Shown: positions 7,369-15,025 of the stretch, piece after piece | Numbering within the stretch: position 1 is the stretch's first letter | How the letters are laid out: every line of letters starts with the position of its first letter | DNA from: CAYUIG01 sp964444685 | GTDB taxonomy: Bacteria > Gemmatimonadota > Gemmatimonadetes > Longimicrobiales > RSA9 | Assembly (NCBI GenBank): GCA_964444685.1 | Contig: CAYUIG010000044.1 | Location: 1 to 26,092 of the forward strand | DNA length: 26,092 nt | Direction of reading: 5' to 3' | Program-made: the position numbers and the translations under genes | The notes under the pieces: generated by a model | Database searches by the model: none | What the model was told of the DNA's origin: nothing | The model's input: only the letters and a program-made list of their open reading frames with translations

Positions 7369-8484
7369 ATGCGCGCGCGAACCGTTGCGTACCTCAATGT
7401 CGTTGCACTCCTTGCTGCCGGACCGGCAGCCGGTCTCCAGAACGTCGTCGTGCAACGTCTGGACAGGCCCACAGGAACTATCGCGGAGCCGTTCACCGCG
7501 ATCAGCGGGCTGCGAGAGCTGAGTGATGGCCGCGTCCTCGTGACCGACATGGCCGAGGGCCGGCTCCGAATCGTGGATTTCCGCAACGGCGGATCCGTCG
7601 ACATTGGTCGCAACGGCCGCGGTCCGGGCGAGTTCGAACGTCCGAATGCGCTGTATGCCGCCGCAGGCGACACCACGCGTCTTCTCGATGTGGCCGGGCG
7701 TCGTCTCCTTACCGTCCTGCCGGATGGCCGCATGTCGGATCAGGAGACGCGACTCCGCATGATCAGCGGCGGATTCAAACCGCCGCGTGGCATGGACGTG
7801 AGCGGCCGCCTCTACATCGACCTGGGCGGAATCTTCACGAGTGCGCTCGCAGAGGCCGCGCGCACGGGCCGCATGCCGCTGCTGCGCTCCGATGCGACCG
7901 GTGCACGCTGGGACACCGTGACCGTGCTTTCCCTTGCGCCCATGTCCGGTGAAGGGTCCGGCCCGGTGCCACCCTATCGGCCGGAGGACGCATGGGCGGT
8001 GGACCGATCCGGACGCGTTGCAGTCGTTCGTCACGACCCGTACCGCGTCGAATGGTTCGTCGAGGGACGACGAATCGCAGGGCAACCCGTCGACTGGCGG
8101 CCGGTGCGCATCGGGAGTGCAGAGCGCGAAGCGTATCTGGATCGTCTCGTCGCGGGAGCATCCGGCATTACGATCACGCAGAACGGGGAGCGCAGAACCA
8201 TGCGGCCGCCGCGGCCTGATGCCTCTTCGCTCGATTGGCCGGCCACCATGCCGCCCTTCGAGGGGCCTGCGTGGATCGCAGCCGATCACGTCTGGGTGCG
8301 GCGCAACCGGCCCGCGCGTGAGGAACGACCCCTCTACGACGGATTCGATGCGTCCGGCCGACTCGCTCGTCAGATCGAGCTCCCTGCCGGACGCGTGATC
8401 GTAGGTCCGGGAGCACGCAGACTGTACGCCGTTCGCACCGACGAATTCGGCCTACTATGGCTGGAGCGCTACGAAATCGGCTGA
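7369..8484 (+). CDS. Secreted 6-bladed beta-propeller protein
   Basis: A 371-residue exported protein. A signal peptide (about 1-22) is followed by repeating NHL/6-bladed-propeller-like strands: LSDGRVLVTDMAEGRLRIVD, DIGRNGRGPGEF (a strong family hallmark), DTTRLLDVAGRRL and AVDRSGRVAVV, ending with RLYAVRTDEFGLLWLERYE. The RNGRGPGEF motif is shared with secreted propellers common in Gemmatimonadota and Bacteroidota, whose function is mostly unknown. The ATG at 7369 has an AAGGAG ribosome site at 7358-7363. It follows the sirtuin gene after 67 bp and could be co-transcribed, though the functions are not obviously linked. No enzyme motif is visible; a binding or scaffold role is possible. Confidence 0.75.
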   Translation: MRARTVAYLNVVALLAAGPAAGLQNVVVQRLDRPTGTIAEPFTAISGLRELSDGRVLVTDMAEGRLRIVDFRNGGSVDIGRNGRGPGEFERPNALYAAAGDTTRLLDVAGRRLLTVLPDGRMSDQETRLRMISGGFKPPRGMDVSGRLYIDLGGIFTSALAEAARTGRMPLLRSDATGARWDTVTVLSLAPMSGEGSGPVPPYRPEDAWAVDRSGRVAVVRHDPYRVEWFVEGRRIAGQPVDWRPVRIGSAEREAYLDRLVAGASGITITQNGERRTMRPPRPDASSLDWPATMPPFEGPAWIAADHVWVRRNRPAREERPLYDGFDASGRLARQIELPAGRVIVGPGARRLYAVRTDEFGLLWLERYEIG

Positions 8485-8525
8485 ATCGCATGCACGGCGG
8501 CCGGATCTCCCAGGAGCGCGCGGGG

Positions 8526-8555
8526 TTGTAGGGGCCGGAAGGCGAGGGTTATCTT
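8526..8555 (+). promoter_or_regulatory. Sigma-70-type promoter of tRNA-Pro
   Basis: TTGTAG (8526-8531) and TATCTT (8550-8555) are separated by 18 bp. Transcription would start near 8562, four bases before the tRNA. The AT-rich -10 is conspicuous in this sequence. Confidence 0.55.
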
Positions 8556-8565
8556 TCAGGCTCTT

Positions 8566-8639
8566 CGGGACGTAGCGCAGCCCGGTAGCGCACCTGAATG
8601 GGGTTCAGGGGGTCGCCGGTTCAAATCCGGCCGTCCCGA
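8566..8639 (+). tRNA. tRNA-Pro, anticodon GGG
   Basis: A 74-nt cloverleaf. The acceptor stem CGGGACG pairs fully with CGTCCCG (8632-8638), with A8639 as discriminator. The D arm is GCGC/GCGC, the anticodon stem is CCTGA/TCAGG with loop ATGGGGT, and the T arm is GCCGG/CCGGC with loop TTCAAAT. The loop gives anticodon GGG, which reads proline CCC (and CCU by wobble). The 3' CCA is not encoded and must be added by the CCA-adding enzyme. A promoter lies just upstream and an intrinsic terminator downstream, so it is a single-gene unit. Confidence 0.97.
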
Positions 8640-8683
8640 CTCGATGAGTGAAGCCAAAAGTACGCATTTGAGATTCGACCAGG

Positions 8684-8716
8684 CCCCCGTCTGCAGCCGC
8701 GGACGGGGGTTTCGTT
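8684..8716 (+). terminator. Intrinsic terminator after tRNA-Pro
   Basis: CCCCCGTC (8684-8691) and GACGGGGG (8702-8709) form a perfect 8-bp GC-rich stem with a 10-base loop, followed by the T-rich TTTCGTTT. It ends the tRNA transcript and separates it from the MFS gene. Confidence 0.85.
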
Positions 8717-8752
8717 TGTGGTAGCAGGGCGGAGTATGAGACAGCAGAAGCG

Positions 8753-10267
8753 ATGACGTCATCGACGACGCCTCGCCAGACGCGACGATCGCTCGTTCTC
8801 ACAGCACTCGTGGTGGCGATGTTCCTCGCGGCCATCGAGGGGACCATCGTGGCGACGGCCATGCCCAGCATCGCTTCCCGGCTGGGCGGCTTCTCTCTCT
8901 ACAGCTGGGTCTTTTCGTCGTACCTGCTGATGCAGGCCGTCACGACGCCGATCTTCGGGAAGCTCGCAGACCTGTACGGCCGGAAGCCGGTGTTCATTGC
9001 CGGCGTCGGCATCTTCCTCGTCGGTGCGGTCCTGTGCGGGTTCGCCGAGTCGATGGGGATGCTGGTGGCCTTCCGATTCGTGCAGGGAATCGGCGCGGGC
9101 GCAGTGCTGCCGATGAGCGCGACGCTGGCGGGCGACCTCTACTCGCTGCACGAGCGCGGACGGATCCAGGCGTACCTGGCCAGCGTGTGGGGCATCTCAT
9201 CGATCCTCGGACCGCTTGCCGGCGGGATCATCGTGCAGCATGTGGACTGGCACTGGATCTTCTGGCTCAATCTTCCGTTCGGAATCATCTCGATCGCGTT
9301 GATCATCTCCTTCCTGCACGAGAAGGTCGAGCAGCGGAAACGCAGCGTGGATTACATCGGTGCTGCGCTGCTGCTGTGCGGACTCTCCGCCATGATGCTG
9401 GCGCTCACGCAGGCGGAGGCGTGGGGCGCATCGCGCGCGCTGATGCTGGGCGCGGGCGGACTCGTGCTCCTGGGCATCCTGTACCGCCAGCAGCGCTTCG
9501 CCACGGATCCCGTGATGCACTTCGAGTTGTGGGAGAACCCGATCATCCGACGTGGAAACCTTGCCATTCTGTGCGCCGGCATCGCGATGATCGGCCTCAT
9601 CACCTTCCTTCCCACCTTCGTACAGGGCGTGCTCGGTCGGAGCGCGCTGGTGGCCGGCTTCACCCTGTCGGGAATGTCGATCGGCTGGCCGATCGCTTCG
9701 GTGTTCGCAGGCCGGACGTTCGTGCGATTCGGAGTGCGCACACTGGCACGGGCGGGCGGCGTATTCGTCACTGCAGGCGCGGCGATCGTGGCGATCTTTG
9801 CCACGCACGGCCCGCTGCACGCGGGGTTCGGAGCGTTCCTCATGGGGATGGGCTTCGGTCTCCTGAACACCACGTACATCGTGGCAATCCAGACGAGCGT
9901 GCCGTGGGCGCAGCGGGGCGTGGCGACGGCCACGAACATGCTGATGCGCAACCTCGGCAACGCCATCGGCGCCGCGATGCTGGGCGGGGTGTTGAACGTG
10001 CACCTCGCGGACTACATCGAGGAACGCGGCCTGGCTTCCTCGATCTCGCTCGACAGCGTGCGTGATCTGATCCAGCACCGTGAAGGGATTGCTTCCCCGG
10101 TCGCGAGCGGACAGGCCCTCGACGTTCTCCGGGACGGACTGTCGGGAAGCCTGGTTCTGACCTTCTGGATCGTTGCCGCGTTCGCCCTCGCCATCCTGCT
10201 TATCAGTGGGCGCGTGCCCGACCTGCACCCCGACCAGGTGAACGATGACGTACGCGCAGGCACGTGA
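8753..10267 (+). CDS. MFS multidrug efflux transporter, DHA2 (EmrB/QacA) family
   Basis: A 504-residue inner-membrane proton antiporter with about 14 hydrophobic helices, the size and topology of the DHA2 family. The N-terminal helix carries IEGTIVATAMPSI (the usual D1 motif with Glu where Asp is common). Motif A is GKLADLYGRKPVF between TM2 and TM3, and motif C-like GPLAGGII is in TM5. The drug specificity cannot be read from the sequence. The ATG at 8753 has only a weak ribosome site. No membrane-fusion partner or outer-membrane channel gene is adjacent, so it likely exports to the periplasm alone. It is convergent with the broken gene at 10281-10483. Confidence 0.93.
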   Translation: MTSSTTPRQTRRSLVLTALVVAMFLAAIEGTIVATAMPSIASRLGGFSLYSWVFSSYLLMQAVTTPIFGKLADLYGRKPVFIAGVGIFLVGAVLCGFAESMGMLVAFRFVQGIGAGAVLPMSATLAGDLYSLHERGRIQAYLASVWGISSILGPLAGGIIVQHVDWHWIFWLNLPFGIISIALIISFLHEKVEQRKRSVDYIGAALLLCGLSAMMLALTQAEAWGASRALMLGAGGLVLLGILYRQQRFATDPVMHFELWENPIIRRGNLAILCAGIAMIGLITFLPTFVQGVLGRSALVAGFTLSGMSIGWPIASVFAGRTFVRFGVRTLARAGGVFVTAGAAIVAIFATHGPLHAGFGAFLMGMGFGLLNTTYIVAIQTSVPWAQRGVATATNMLMRNLGNAIGAAMLGGVLNVHLADYIEERGLASSISLDSVRDLIQHREGIASPVASGQALDVLRDGLSGSLVLTFWIVAAFALAILLISGRVPDLHPDQVNDDVRAGT

Positions 10268-10280
10268 GCGACGAGCGCAA

Positions 10281-10483
10281 CTACGGCTCGTCGAAGAGCC
10301 GATAGGCGAAGACGAAGCTGGAGGCGCTGTAGCGCCCATGCTCACGGCTGTGACGGGCACCGTGCCCTGGAGGTCGATCTCGGCCTCCGTGTCCGACTCG
10401 ATTTCGTACCAGATGTCGCGGCCCGTCTGTGGGCCAATCGTCCCCGTGTCGAAATCGAAGGTGAACGTGCCGGGCAGCGTCAC
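10281..10483 (-). pseudogene. Frameshifted small gene, repeat-like domain remnant
   Basis: A GTG at 10481-10483 with an upstream GGAGGAGG opens a frame reading TLPGTFTFDFDTGTIG then RDIWYEIESDTEAEID, which looks like real protein and resembles a small secreted domain I have seen in other bacteria. The natural ending, YSASSFVFAYRLFDEP plus TAG (10281-10283), is in a neighbouring frame. The change of frame falls near 10335-10343, around the ATGGGCGC run, and would need one missing base. The first frame otherwise runs on antisense through the MFS gene. It follows the SnoaL-like gene on the same strand. Either a decayed gene or a sequencing error; the family name is unknown to me. Confidence 0.45.
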
Positions 10484-10534
10484 CTGGCTCCCGGCCTCCT
10501 CCGGTTCCGATCCGGCCCTCCAACTGCACGATCC

Positions 10535-10966
10535 TTACCCGCAACCCTTGTCGAAGACGACGCGCCAGCGCCCGTCCGCATGGAGACGCCAGATCGAGTT
10601 GAAAGTGCCGACCCGATTGCCGCTCGGATCGCGCACGGGACCGCTGCTCAACGCGAGCGTGCCGGAGCTCAGCACCTCCACCACTTCGGGCGCCCATGAG
10701 AACGGGGCGTCCGGACCCGCGAAGAACTGCTGCCACGCATCCAGCACGGCCGCCTTTCCGCGCAGCGCTTCGTTCGGGCTGAAGAAGACCGCATCCTCGG
10801 CCACGTGCGACGCGAACGCCTCGAAGTCTCGCGCGGCCATGGAAGCCGCGAATGCCGCCTCGGCATCGAACACCTGGCGCGCGAGGTCGCTGTTGTCCTG
10901 CGCGCGCGCCGGAGAGAATGCGACGAGGAGGGAAAGCGCGATCGGGGCTGCGCGAAGAACTCGCAT
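10535..10966 (-). CDS. Secreted SnoaL-like / DUF4440 protein
   Basis: A 143-residue protein of the NTF2/SnoaL-like fold. A signal peptide (about 1-22, APIALSLLVAFSPARAQ) is followed by a cone-fold sequence: FDAEAAFAASMAARDFEAFASHVAEDAVFF, then RGKAAVLDAWQQFF, then NSIWRLHADGRWRVVFDKG. These are the usual helix and sheet segments of DUF4440 proteins. The ATG at 10964-10966 with AAGGAAA ribosome site (10974-10980) is preferred; the frame extends to 11035 but without signal-like sequence. Members bind small ligands or act as isomerases; no catalytic role can be assigned. It is divergent from the ArsR operon. Confidence 0.8.
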   Translation of the reverse strand: MRVLRAAPIALSLLVAFSPARAQDNSDLARQVFDAEAAFAASMAARDFEAFASHVAEDAVFFSPNEALRGKAAVLDAWQQFFAGPDAPFSWAPEVVEVLSSGTLALSSGPVRDPSGNRVGTFNSIWRLHADGRWRVVFDKGCG

Positions 10967-11122
10967 GACCGTTTCCTTGCCTGGGTGAGAGCAGCGTCCG
11001 GCTCGCGAGATCGCGACGGGCCGGGTCGCCGTCAAGTCCTCAGGGACCGGATGCTTCGTTCAATCCTCGTGCAGTGCGACGATCGTGTCGACGCGACTCG
11101 GGACACGGTCGGATCGAGCCTC

Positions 11123-11151
11123 TTGACAATCAATAAGTATAGGCTTATACA
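11123..11151 (+). promoter_or_regulatory. Near-consensus sigma-70 promoter of the arsR-type operon
   Basis: TTGACA (11123-11128) and TATACA (11146-11151) are separated by exactly 17 bp. A 6-base discriminator puts +1 on the A of the ATG at 11158, so the mRNA would be leaderless; no ribosome site precedes that ATG. The operator lies between and over these elements. Confidence 0.7.
11133..11148. promoter_or_regulatory. Palindromic operator, probable ArsR autoregulation site
   Basis: ATAAGTATAGGCTTAT is an inverted repeat (ATAAG, 6-base centre, CTTAT) lying in the spacer and over the -10 element. This position would block RNA polymerase. ArsR-family repressors bind AT-rich palindromes of this kind, so autoregulation is the natural reading. 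Confidence 0.6.
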
Positions 11152-11157
11152 TGGATC

Positions 11158-11484
11158 ATGACGATTTCGGCAGCTCGGACGCGGGTTTTCCAGGCGCTGG
11201 CAGACCCGAGTCGGCGGGCGATTTTCGAGTCGCTGACGAAGGGGGAAGCGGCGGTGAAGGATCTGACCGCGCGCTTCGACATCTCACAGCCGGCGATCTC
11301 GCAGCACCTGGCCACACTGAAGCAGGCGGGCCTGGTGAGCGCGCGGAAGGAGGGCCGGCTGGTCTACTACCGCGTGGAGCCGCGCGGGTTGAAGCCGCTG
11401 ATCGACTGGATCGCACACTACCGGGTCTTCTGGCCCGAACACGTGGACCGCCTGCGGGCGCTACTGGAGAAGATGGACGGATGA
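11158..11484 (+). CDS. ArsR-family transcriptional repressor
   Basis: A 108-residue winged-helix regulator. It has the start typical of the non-metal ArsR group, FQALADPSRRAIFESL. The recognition helix is ISQPAISQHLATLKQAGLV (about 40-60) and the wing is RKEGRLVYYRVEP. The metal-binding CVC motif of classic ArsR/SmtB is absent, so an effector other than metal is likely. The ATG at 11158 falls at the predicted transcription start. Its stop overlaps the next start (ATGA, 11481-11484). ArsR plus SRPBCC is a well-known pair in which the repressor controls its own operon. Confidence 0.95.
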   Translation: MTISAARTRVFQALADPSRRAIFESLTKGEAAVKDLTARFDISQPAISQHLATLKQAGLVSARKEGRLVYYRVEPRGLKPLIDWIAHYRVFWPEHVDRLRALLEKMDG

Positions 11485-11921
11485 AATTCGCGGAAACGAC
11501 CGCCCCGGCGCAGACGGAAGCACTGTCGTTCGTATTCGACCTGCCGCATCCGCCGGAGAAGGTGTGGCGGGCGCTCACGCAGCCGGAGCTGCTTTCGGAG
11601 TGGCTGCTGCCGGCCTTCGACTTCGCGCCCGTGCCCGGCGCGGCGTTCACGTTCCGCACGGATCCGCAGCCCGGCTGGGACGGCGTCGTGAACTGCGAAA
11701 TGCTCGAAGTCGAACCGCATCGGAAGCTGCGCTGGAGTTGGGTCGTCGGTGAGATCGACACCGTCGTGACCTTCACGCTCGAGCCGACGGACGCCGGTAC
11801 GCGCCTGAACGTCGTGCAGTCGGGATTCAAGGCGAACCAGCGGCAGAACTTCGGCGGTGCGCGCTATGGCTGGAGGATGATGGGAGGCAAGCTCGTCGAA
11901 CTGCTCGAACGGATTACGTGA
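11481..11921 (+). CDS. SRPBCC / AHSA1-domain protein
   Basis: A 146-residue START-like protein of the Activator-of-Hsp90-homologue (AHSA1) group. Signatures are DLPHPPEKVWRALTQPELL near the start, EWLLPAFDF, CEMLEVEPHRKLRWSW and TLEPTDAGTRLNVVQSGF, ending with a long C-terminal helix (MGGKLVELLERI). The fold forms a deep hydrophobic pocket that binds small ligands. It overlaps the ArsR gene by 4 bp, so the two are made together. It may bind the same ligand that relieves ArsR, but no ligand can be named. Confidence 0.92.
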   Translation: MKFAETTAPAQTEALSFVFDLPHPPEKVWRALTQPELLSEWLLPAFDFAPVPGAAFTFRTDPQPGWDGVVNCEMLEVEPHRKLRWSWVVGEIDTVVTFTLEPTDAGTRLNVVQSGFKANQRQNFGGARYGWRMMGGKLVELLERIT

Positions 11922-11931
11922 GGAGGGAGTC

Positions 11932-12153
11932 ATGAACTGGAGCAAGGGAATCCGCCAGTTGCACCGCTGGGTCGCGATCATCTTCACGCTGACCGTCGTG
12001 GCCAACTTCGTCACGATCGCCATACGCGGGGAGCCGCCGGCGTGGATCACCTACTCGCCGCTGCCGCCCCTGTTCGTGCTCCTCTTCAGCGGGCTGTACC
12101 TCTTCGTCCTCCCGTACGCGACGCGCCGGCGCGCCGCTCGTGGCATGACCTGA
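11932..12153 (+). CDS. Small two-TM membrane protein
   Basis: A 73-residue protein. An N-terminal amphipathic start (NWSKGIRQLHRW) is followed by TM1 (about 15-32, AIIFTLTVVANFVTIAI), a short loop and TM2 (about 43-60, PLFVLLFSGLYLFVLPYA), then a basic tail RRRAARG that should be cytoplasmic. A strong GAGGAGGGAG ribosome site precedes the ATG and the gap from the SRPBCC gene is 10 bp. It is very likely the third gene of the ArsR operon. Its function is unknown. Confidence 0.8.
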   Translation: MNWSKGIRQLHRWVAIIFTLTVVANFVTIAIRGEPPAWITYSPLPPLFVLLFSGLYLFVLPYATRRRAARGMT

Positions 12154-12208
12154 GGGCCATCACCCGTTGACACCGGGCGGCCCACGCCGCAGCTTCCGGG
12201 TGCCATAA

Positions 12209-12225
12209 TTGAGACTCATTCTCAA
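12209..12225. promoter_or_regulatory. Fur-box-like palindrome before the iron importer
   Basis: TTGAGACTCATTCTCAA is a perfect inverted repeat (TTGAGA, 5-base centre, TCTCAA). The 15-mer inside it matches the 7-1-7 Fur consensus TGATAATNATTATCA at 11 of 14 defined positions. A -10-like CATAAT (12204-12209) adjoins it, so bound Fur would cover the start of transcription. It predicts repression of the importer when iron is plentiful. Confidence 0.65.
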
Positions 12226-12233
12226 CCGGAGCC

Positions 12234-13286
12234 ATGCGGAAGATCTCGGGGTGGGCCCTCGGGCTCGTCATACTGGCCGCCTGTGGCGGCGATACGGAGC
12301 AGACGCAGCAGACGGAAGGGCAGGCGGTCGCGGCCGGCGTCGTGAACGTCTACTCCCATCGACACTACGACACCGACGCGGAGCTCTTCCGCCGCTTCAC
12401 GGAGCGGACGGGGATCGGCGTGAACATCGTGACTGCCGGCGCGGACGAGTTGATCGCGCGTCTGGAAGCGGAGGGCGCGGCGACGGAAGCCGATGTGCTC
12501 ATCACGGTGGATGCCGGCCGGCTGCACCGTGCGACGGCGGCCGGTCTGCTCCAGCCCGTCACGTCCGAAGCGCTGACGGCGAACGTGCCGTCACATCTGC
12601 GCGATCCCAAGGGCCACTGGTTCGGCCTGACGCGCCGCGCGCGCGTGATCGCGTACGCGAAGGATCGCGTGGACCCGTCGCAGCTTTCGACGTACGCGGC
12701 GCTCGCGGGTCCGGAGTGGAAGGGGCGCGTGACGGTGCGCTCGTCGGACAACGTCTACAACCAGTCGCTGCTCGCAGCGATCATTGCGCACGAAGGCGCC
12801 GACGCGGCGCGCGCGTGGGCCGAGGGCATCGCGAACAACCTGTCGCGCACGCCGAGCGGCGGCGACACGGACCAGCTCAAGGCCATCGCCTCGGGAACAG
12901 GCGACGTCGCCATCGTCAACACCTACTACCTCGCCCGGCTCCAGGCGTCCTCCGATCCGGAGGAGGCGCGCGTCGGCAACGCGCTCGGCGTGTTCTTCCC
13001 GAATCAGGCCGATCGCGGTACGCACGTGAACGTGAGCGGCGCGGGCGTGACCGCACACGCGAAGAACCGCGACAACGCGATCCGCCTGATCGAATTCCTG
13101 TCGGGCGACGAAGCGCAGGGTCTGTTCGCGGAAGGCAATCAGGAGTATCCGGTGAAGCCGGGCGCGCCGATGTCGGCGACGCTGTCGGCGTGGGGTGAGT
13201 TCCGCGCGGACACGCTCAACCTCGCGCGTCTCGGCGAGCTGAACGCGGAAGCCGTCCGGATCTTCGACATGGCGGGATGGAAGTAG
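12234..13286 (+). CDS. fbpA: Ferric-iron ABC transporter substrate-binding lipoprotein
   Basis: A 350-residue FutA/FbpA-type binding protein. The signal sequence ends in a lipobox LAAC with C17 as lipidation site, followed by a Gly/Gln/Thr-rich linker, so it is membrane-anchored rather than free. The mature part has VNVYSHRHYDTDAELFRRFTERTG (H44/Y45 region) and the adjacent tyrosines Y231-Y232 in NTYYLARL, which coordinate Fe3+ in this family. The C-terminal NQADRGTHVNVSGAGVTAHAKN is also characteristic. It is the first gene of a three-gene importer, 8 bp after the Fur-box-like palindrome, and overlaps the permease gene by 10 bp. Iron is the likely substrate. Confidence 0.93.
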   Translation: MRKISGWALGLVILAACGGDTEQTQQTEGQAVAAGVVNVYSHRHYDTDAELFRRFTERTGIGVNIVTAGADELIARLEAEGAATEADVLITVDAGRLHRATAAGLLQPVTSEALTANVPSHLRDPKGHWFGLTRRARVIAYAKDRVDPSQLSTYAALAGPEWKGRVTVRSSDNVYNQSLLAAIIAHEGADAARAWAEGIANNLSRTPSGGDTDQLKAIASGTGDVAIVNTYYLARLQASSDPEEARVGNALGVFFPNQADRGTHVNVSGAGVTAHAKNRDNAIRLIEFLSGDEAQGLFAEGNQEYPVKPGAPMSATLSAWGEFRADTLNLARLGELNAEAVRIFDMAGWK

Positions 13287-15025
13287 GCGCCGCGACCGTC
13301 GGCACGCGCGCGACACATCCGCGCGTCATTCCGCTGCCGGCCGCGCCGGCGCGGCGTCGCACCCGTGCCGGCGCGCGCGTGCGTGTTCCTCGTATCGCAG
13401 CGGGCGCGGCCGGCTGGGCGCTCGCGGCGCTGCTGATCGCAGCGGCGCTCTGGGTGCCCATCGTCGTCGTCGGCGCGCACGTGCTGACGCCGGCCGGCGA
13501 GACCTGGTCCCACCTCGTCGACACCGTGCTCGGCGGCTACGTCGCGACGAGTGCGCTGCTCGTCTTCGGCACCGGCGCACTCGCGTTCGCAATCGGTGTC
13601 GGTGCGGCCTGGCTCGTGACCGCGTGCGAGTTCCGCGGCCGGCGCATCGTCGAAGTGATGCTCATGCTGCCGCTCGCGGTGCCGGCGTACGTGGCCGCAT
13701 ACACGTATGCGGGCATGCTGGATGTCACGGGCCCGATGCAGCGCATCGTGCGCACGCTCATCCCCGCACTCTCCGACAGCATGCTGCACATCACGGTCGC
13801 CGGGCCGTGGGTAGCGATGCTCATCTTCGCGCTCGTGCTGTATCCGTACGTGTATGTCATCGCGCGCTCGAGCTTCCGCCGCCAGTCGCGCACCGTGCTC
13901 GAGGCATCGCGTGTGCTCGGCCGAGGCCCCTGGTCGACCTTCCTGCGCGTCGCGCTGCCGCTCGCGCGGCCCGCCGTTGCGGCGGGACTCGTGCTGGTCG
14001 CGCTCGAGGTGCTCAACGACTACGGCACCGTCCGATTCCTTGGCGTCACGACATTCACGACCGGAATCTTCCGTGCGTGGTCCGGACTCGGCGACCTCGA
14101 CGCGGCCATTCGCCTCGCCGCGATCCTCCTGCTGTGCGTACTCGCGGTACTCGTGTTCGAGCGCATGCAGCGCGGGCGCCGGCGCATGGACGCGGGGATC
14201 GAGACCGACAAGCCGATGCAGCGCTGGCGCCTGCATGGAATCCGCGGCGCGCTCGCGTTCGCGTTCTGCGCGCTGCCGATTCTGTTCGGCTTCCTCGTGC
14301 CTGTGGGTCAGCTCGGCTGGTGGGCCGTCCGCACCGCGTCACATGTGGTGGACTGGAGCTTCATGCGACTCATGGTGAACAGCTTCGGCCTCGCGATCGG
14401 TGCCGCGCTCCTCGGCGTCGCGCTCGCCCTCGTCGTCGCGTACGCAGCGCGCGTGGTGAACGGCCGCGCGGTGCGTGTCGCCGCACGCGTCGCCGTGCTC
14501 GGCTACTCCGTGCCCGGCGCCGTCATCGCGATCGGTGTGCTCGTGCCGCTCGGTGCGCTCGACCGTGGCATCGGCGTCATGGCGTCGTCGCTGTTCGGGA
14601 TTTCGACCGGCCTGCTGATCGGCGGCACGGTCGCAGCGGTGCTGTACGCGTACGCCGTGCGCTTCATGGCGGTGGCCTACCTGCCGATTGAAGCCGGCTT
14701 CGAGCGTGAGTGCCGCGACCTGGATGCAGCATCGCGCACGCTCGGCATCGGCACGACCGGGACGCTGCGACGCGTCGGTCTGCCGCTCCTGCGCGGAGCG
14801 CTGCTCGGCGCGGCGATCCTCGTGTTCGTCGATGTGCTGAAGGAGCTGCCTGCCACGCTGATCCTGCGGCCGTTCAACTTCGACACACTTGCGACGCGCG
14901 CATTCCAGCTCGCGTCCGACGAGCAGATCGCCGAGTCCGCGTGCGCCGCGCTGATCCTCATCGGCGCCGGTGTGGTATCCGTGCTCGGCCTCGACCGCTT
15001 GCTGGGAGGCAGGACCACGCGGTGA
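13277..15025 (+). CDS. fbpB: Ferric-iron ABC transporter permease (fused two-domain type)
   Basis: A 582-residue membrane protein with two BPD_transp_1 domains in one chain, as in FbpB/AfuB, giving about 12 TM helices. A basic, Ala/Arg-rich N-terminal tail of about 45 residues precedes TM1. Each half has an EAA-type coupling loop that contacts the ATPase: EASRVLGRGPWSTFLRVALP in the first and DAASRTLGIGTTGTLRRVGLP in the second. The ATG at 13277 lies within the end of the binding-protein gene, and the stop overlaps the ATPase start (GTGA, 15022-15025). It moves Fe3+ delivered by the lipoprotein across the inner membrane. Confidence 0.93.
   Translation: MEVGAATVGTRATHPRVIPLPAAPARRRTRAGARVRVPRIAAGAAGWALAALLIAAALWVPIVVVGAHVLTPAGETWSHLVDTVLGGYVATSALLVFGTGALAFAIGVGAAWLVTACEFRGRRIVEVMLMLPLAVPAYVAAYTYAGMLDVTGPMQRIVRTLIPALSDSMLHITVAGPWVAMLIFALVLYPYVYVIARSSFRRQSRTVLEASRVLGRGPWSTFLRVALPLARPAVAAGLVLVALEVLNDYGTVRFLGVTTFTTGIFRAWSGLGDLDAAIRLAAILLLCVLAVLVFERMQRGRRRMDAGIETDKPMQRWRLHGIRGALAFAFCALPILFGFLVPVGQLGWWAVRTASHVVDWSFMRLMVNSFGLAIGAALLGVALALVVAYAARVVNGRAVRVAARVAVLGYSVPGAVIAIGVLVPLGALDRGIGVMASSLFGISTGLLIGGTVAAVLYAYAVRFMAVAYLPIEAGFERECRDLDAASRTLGIGTTGTLRRVGLPLLRGALLGAAILVFVDVLKELPATLILRPFNFDTLATRAFQLASDEQIAESACAALILIGAGVVSVLGLDRLLGGRTTR

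Noticed and set aside
8556..8762. Minus-strand frame containing RPDLNRRPPEPHSGALPG
   Set aside because: This is the well-known false protein read from the antisense of a tRNA gene; the tRNA-Pro cloverleaf explains the sequence.
9197..10280. Minus-strand continuation of the frame that begins at 10483
   Set aside because: It runs antisense through the MFS gene and is low-complexity. Only the first part (10340-10483) looks like protein, and it is reported as a pseudogene.
12167..12172. TTGACA before the iron importer
   Set aside because: It is 31 bp from the CATAAT at 12204, too far for one promoter, and no better -10 lies at 17 bp.
13139..14236. 365-codon minus-strand frame
   Set aside because: Shadow of the iron permease gene, rich in Arg/His/Glu with no recognisable domain.
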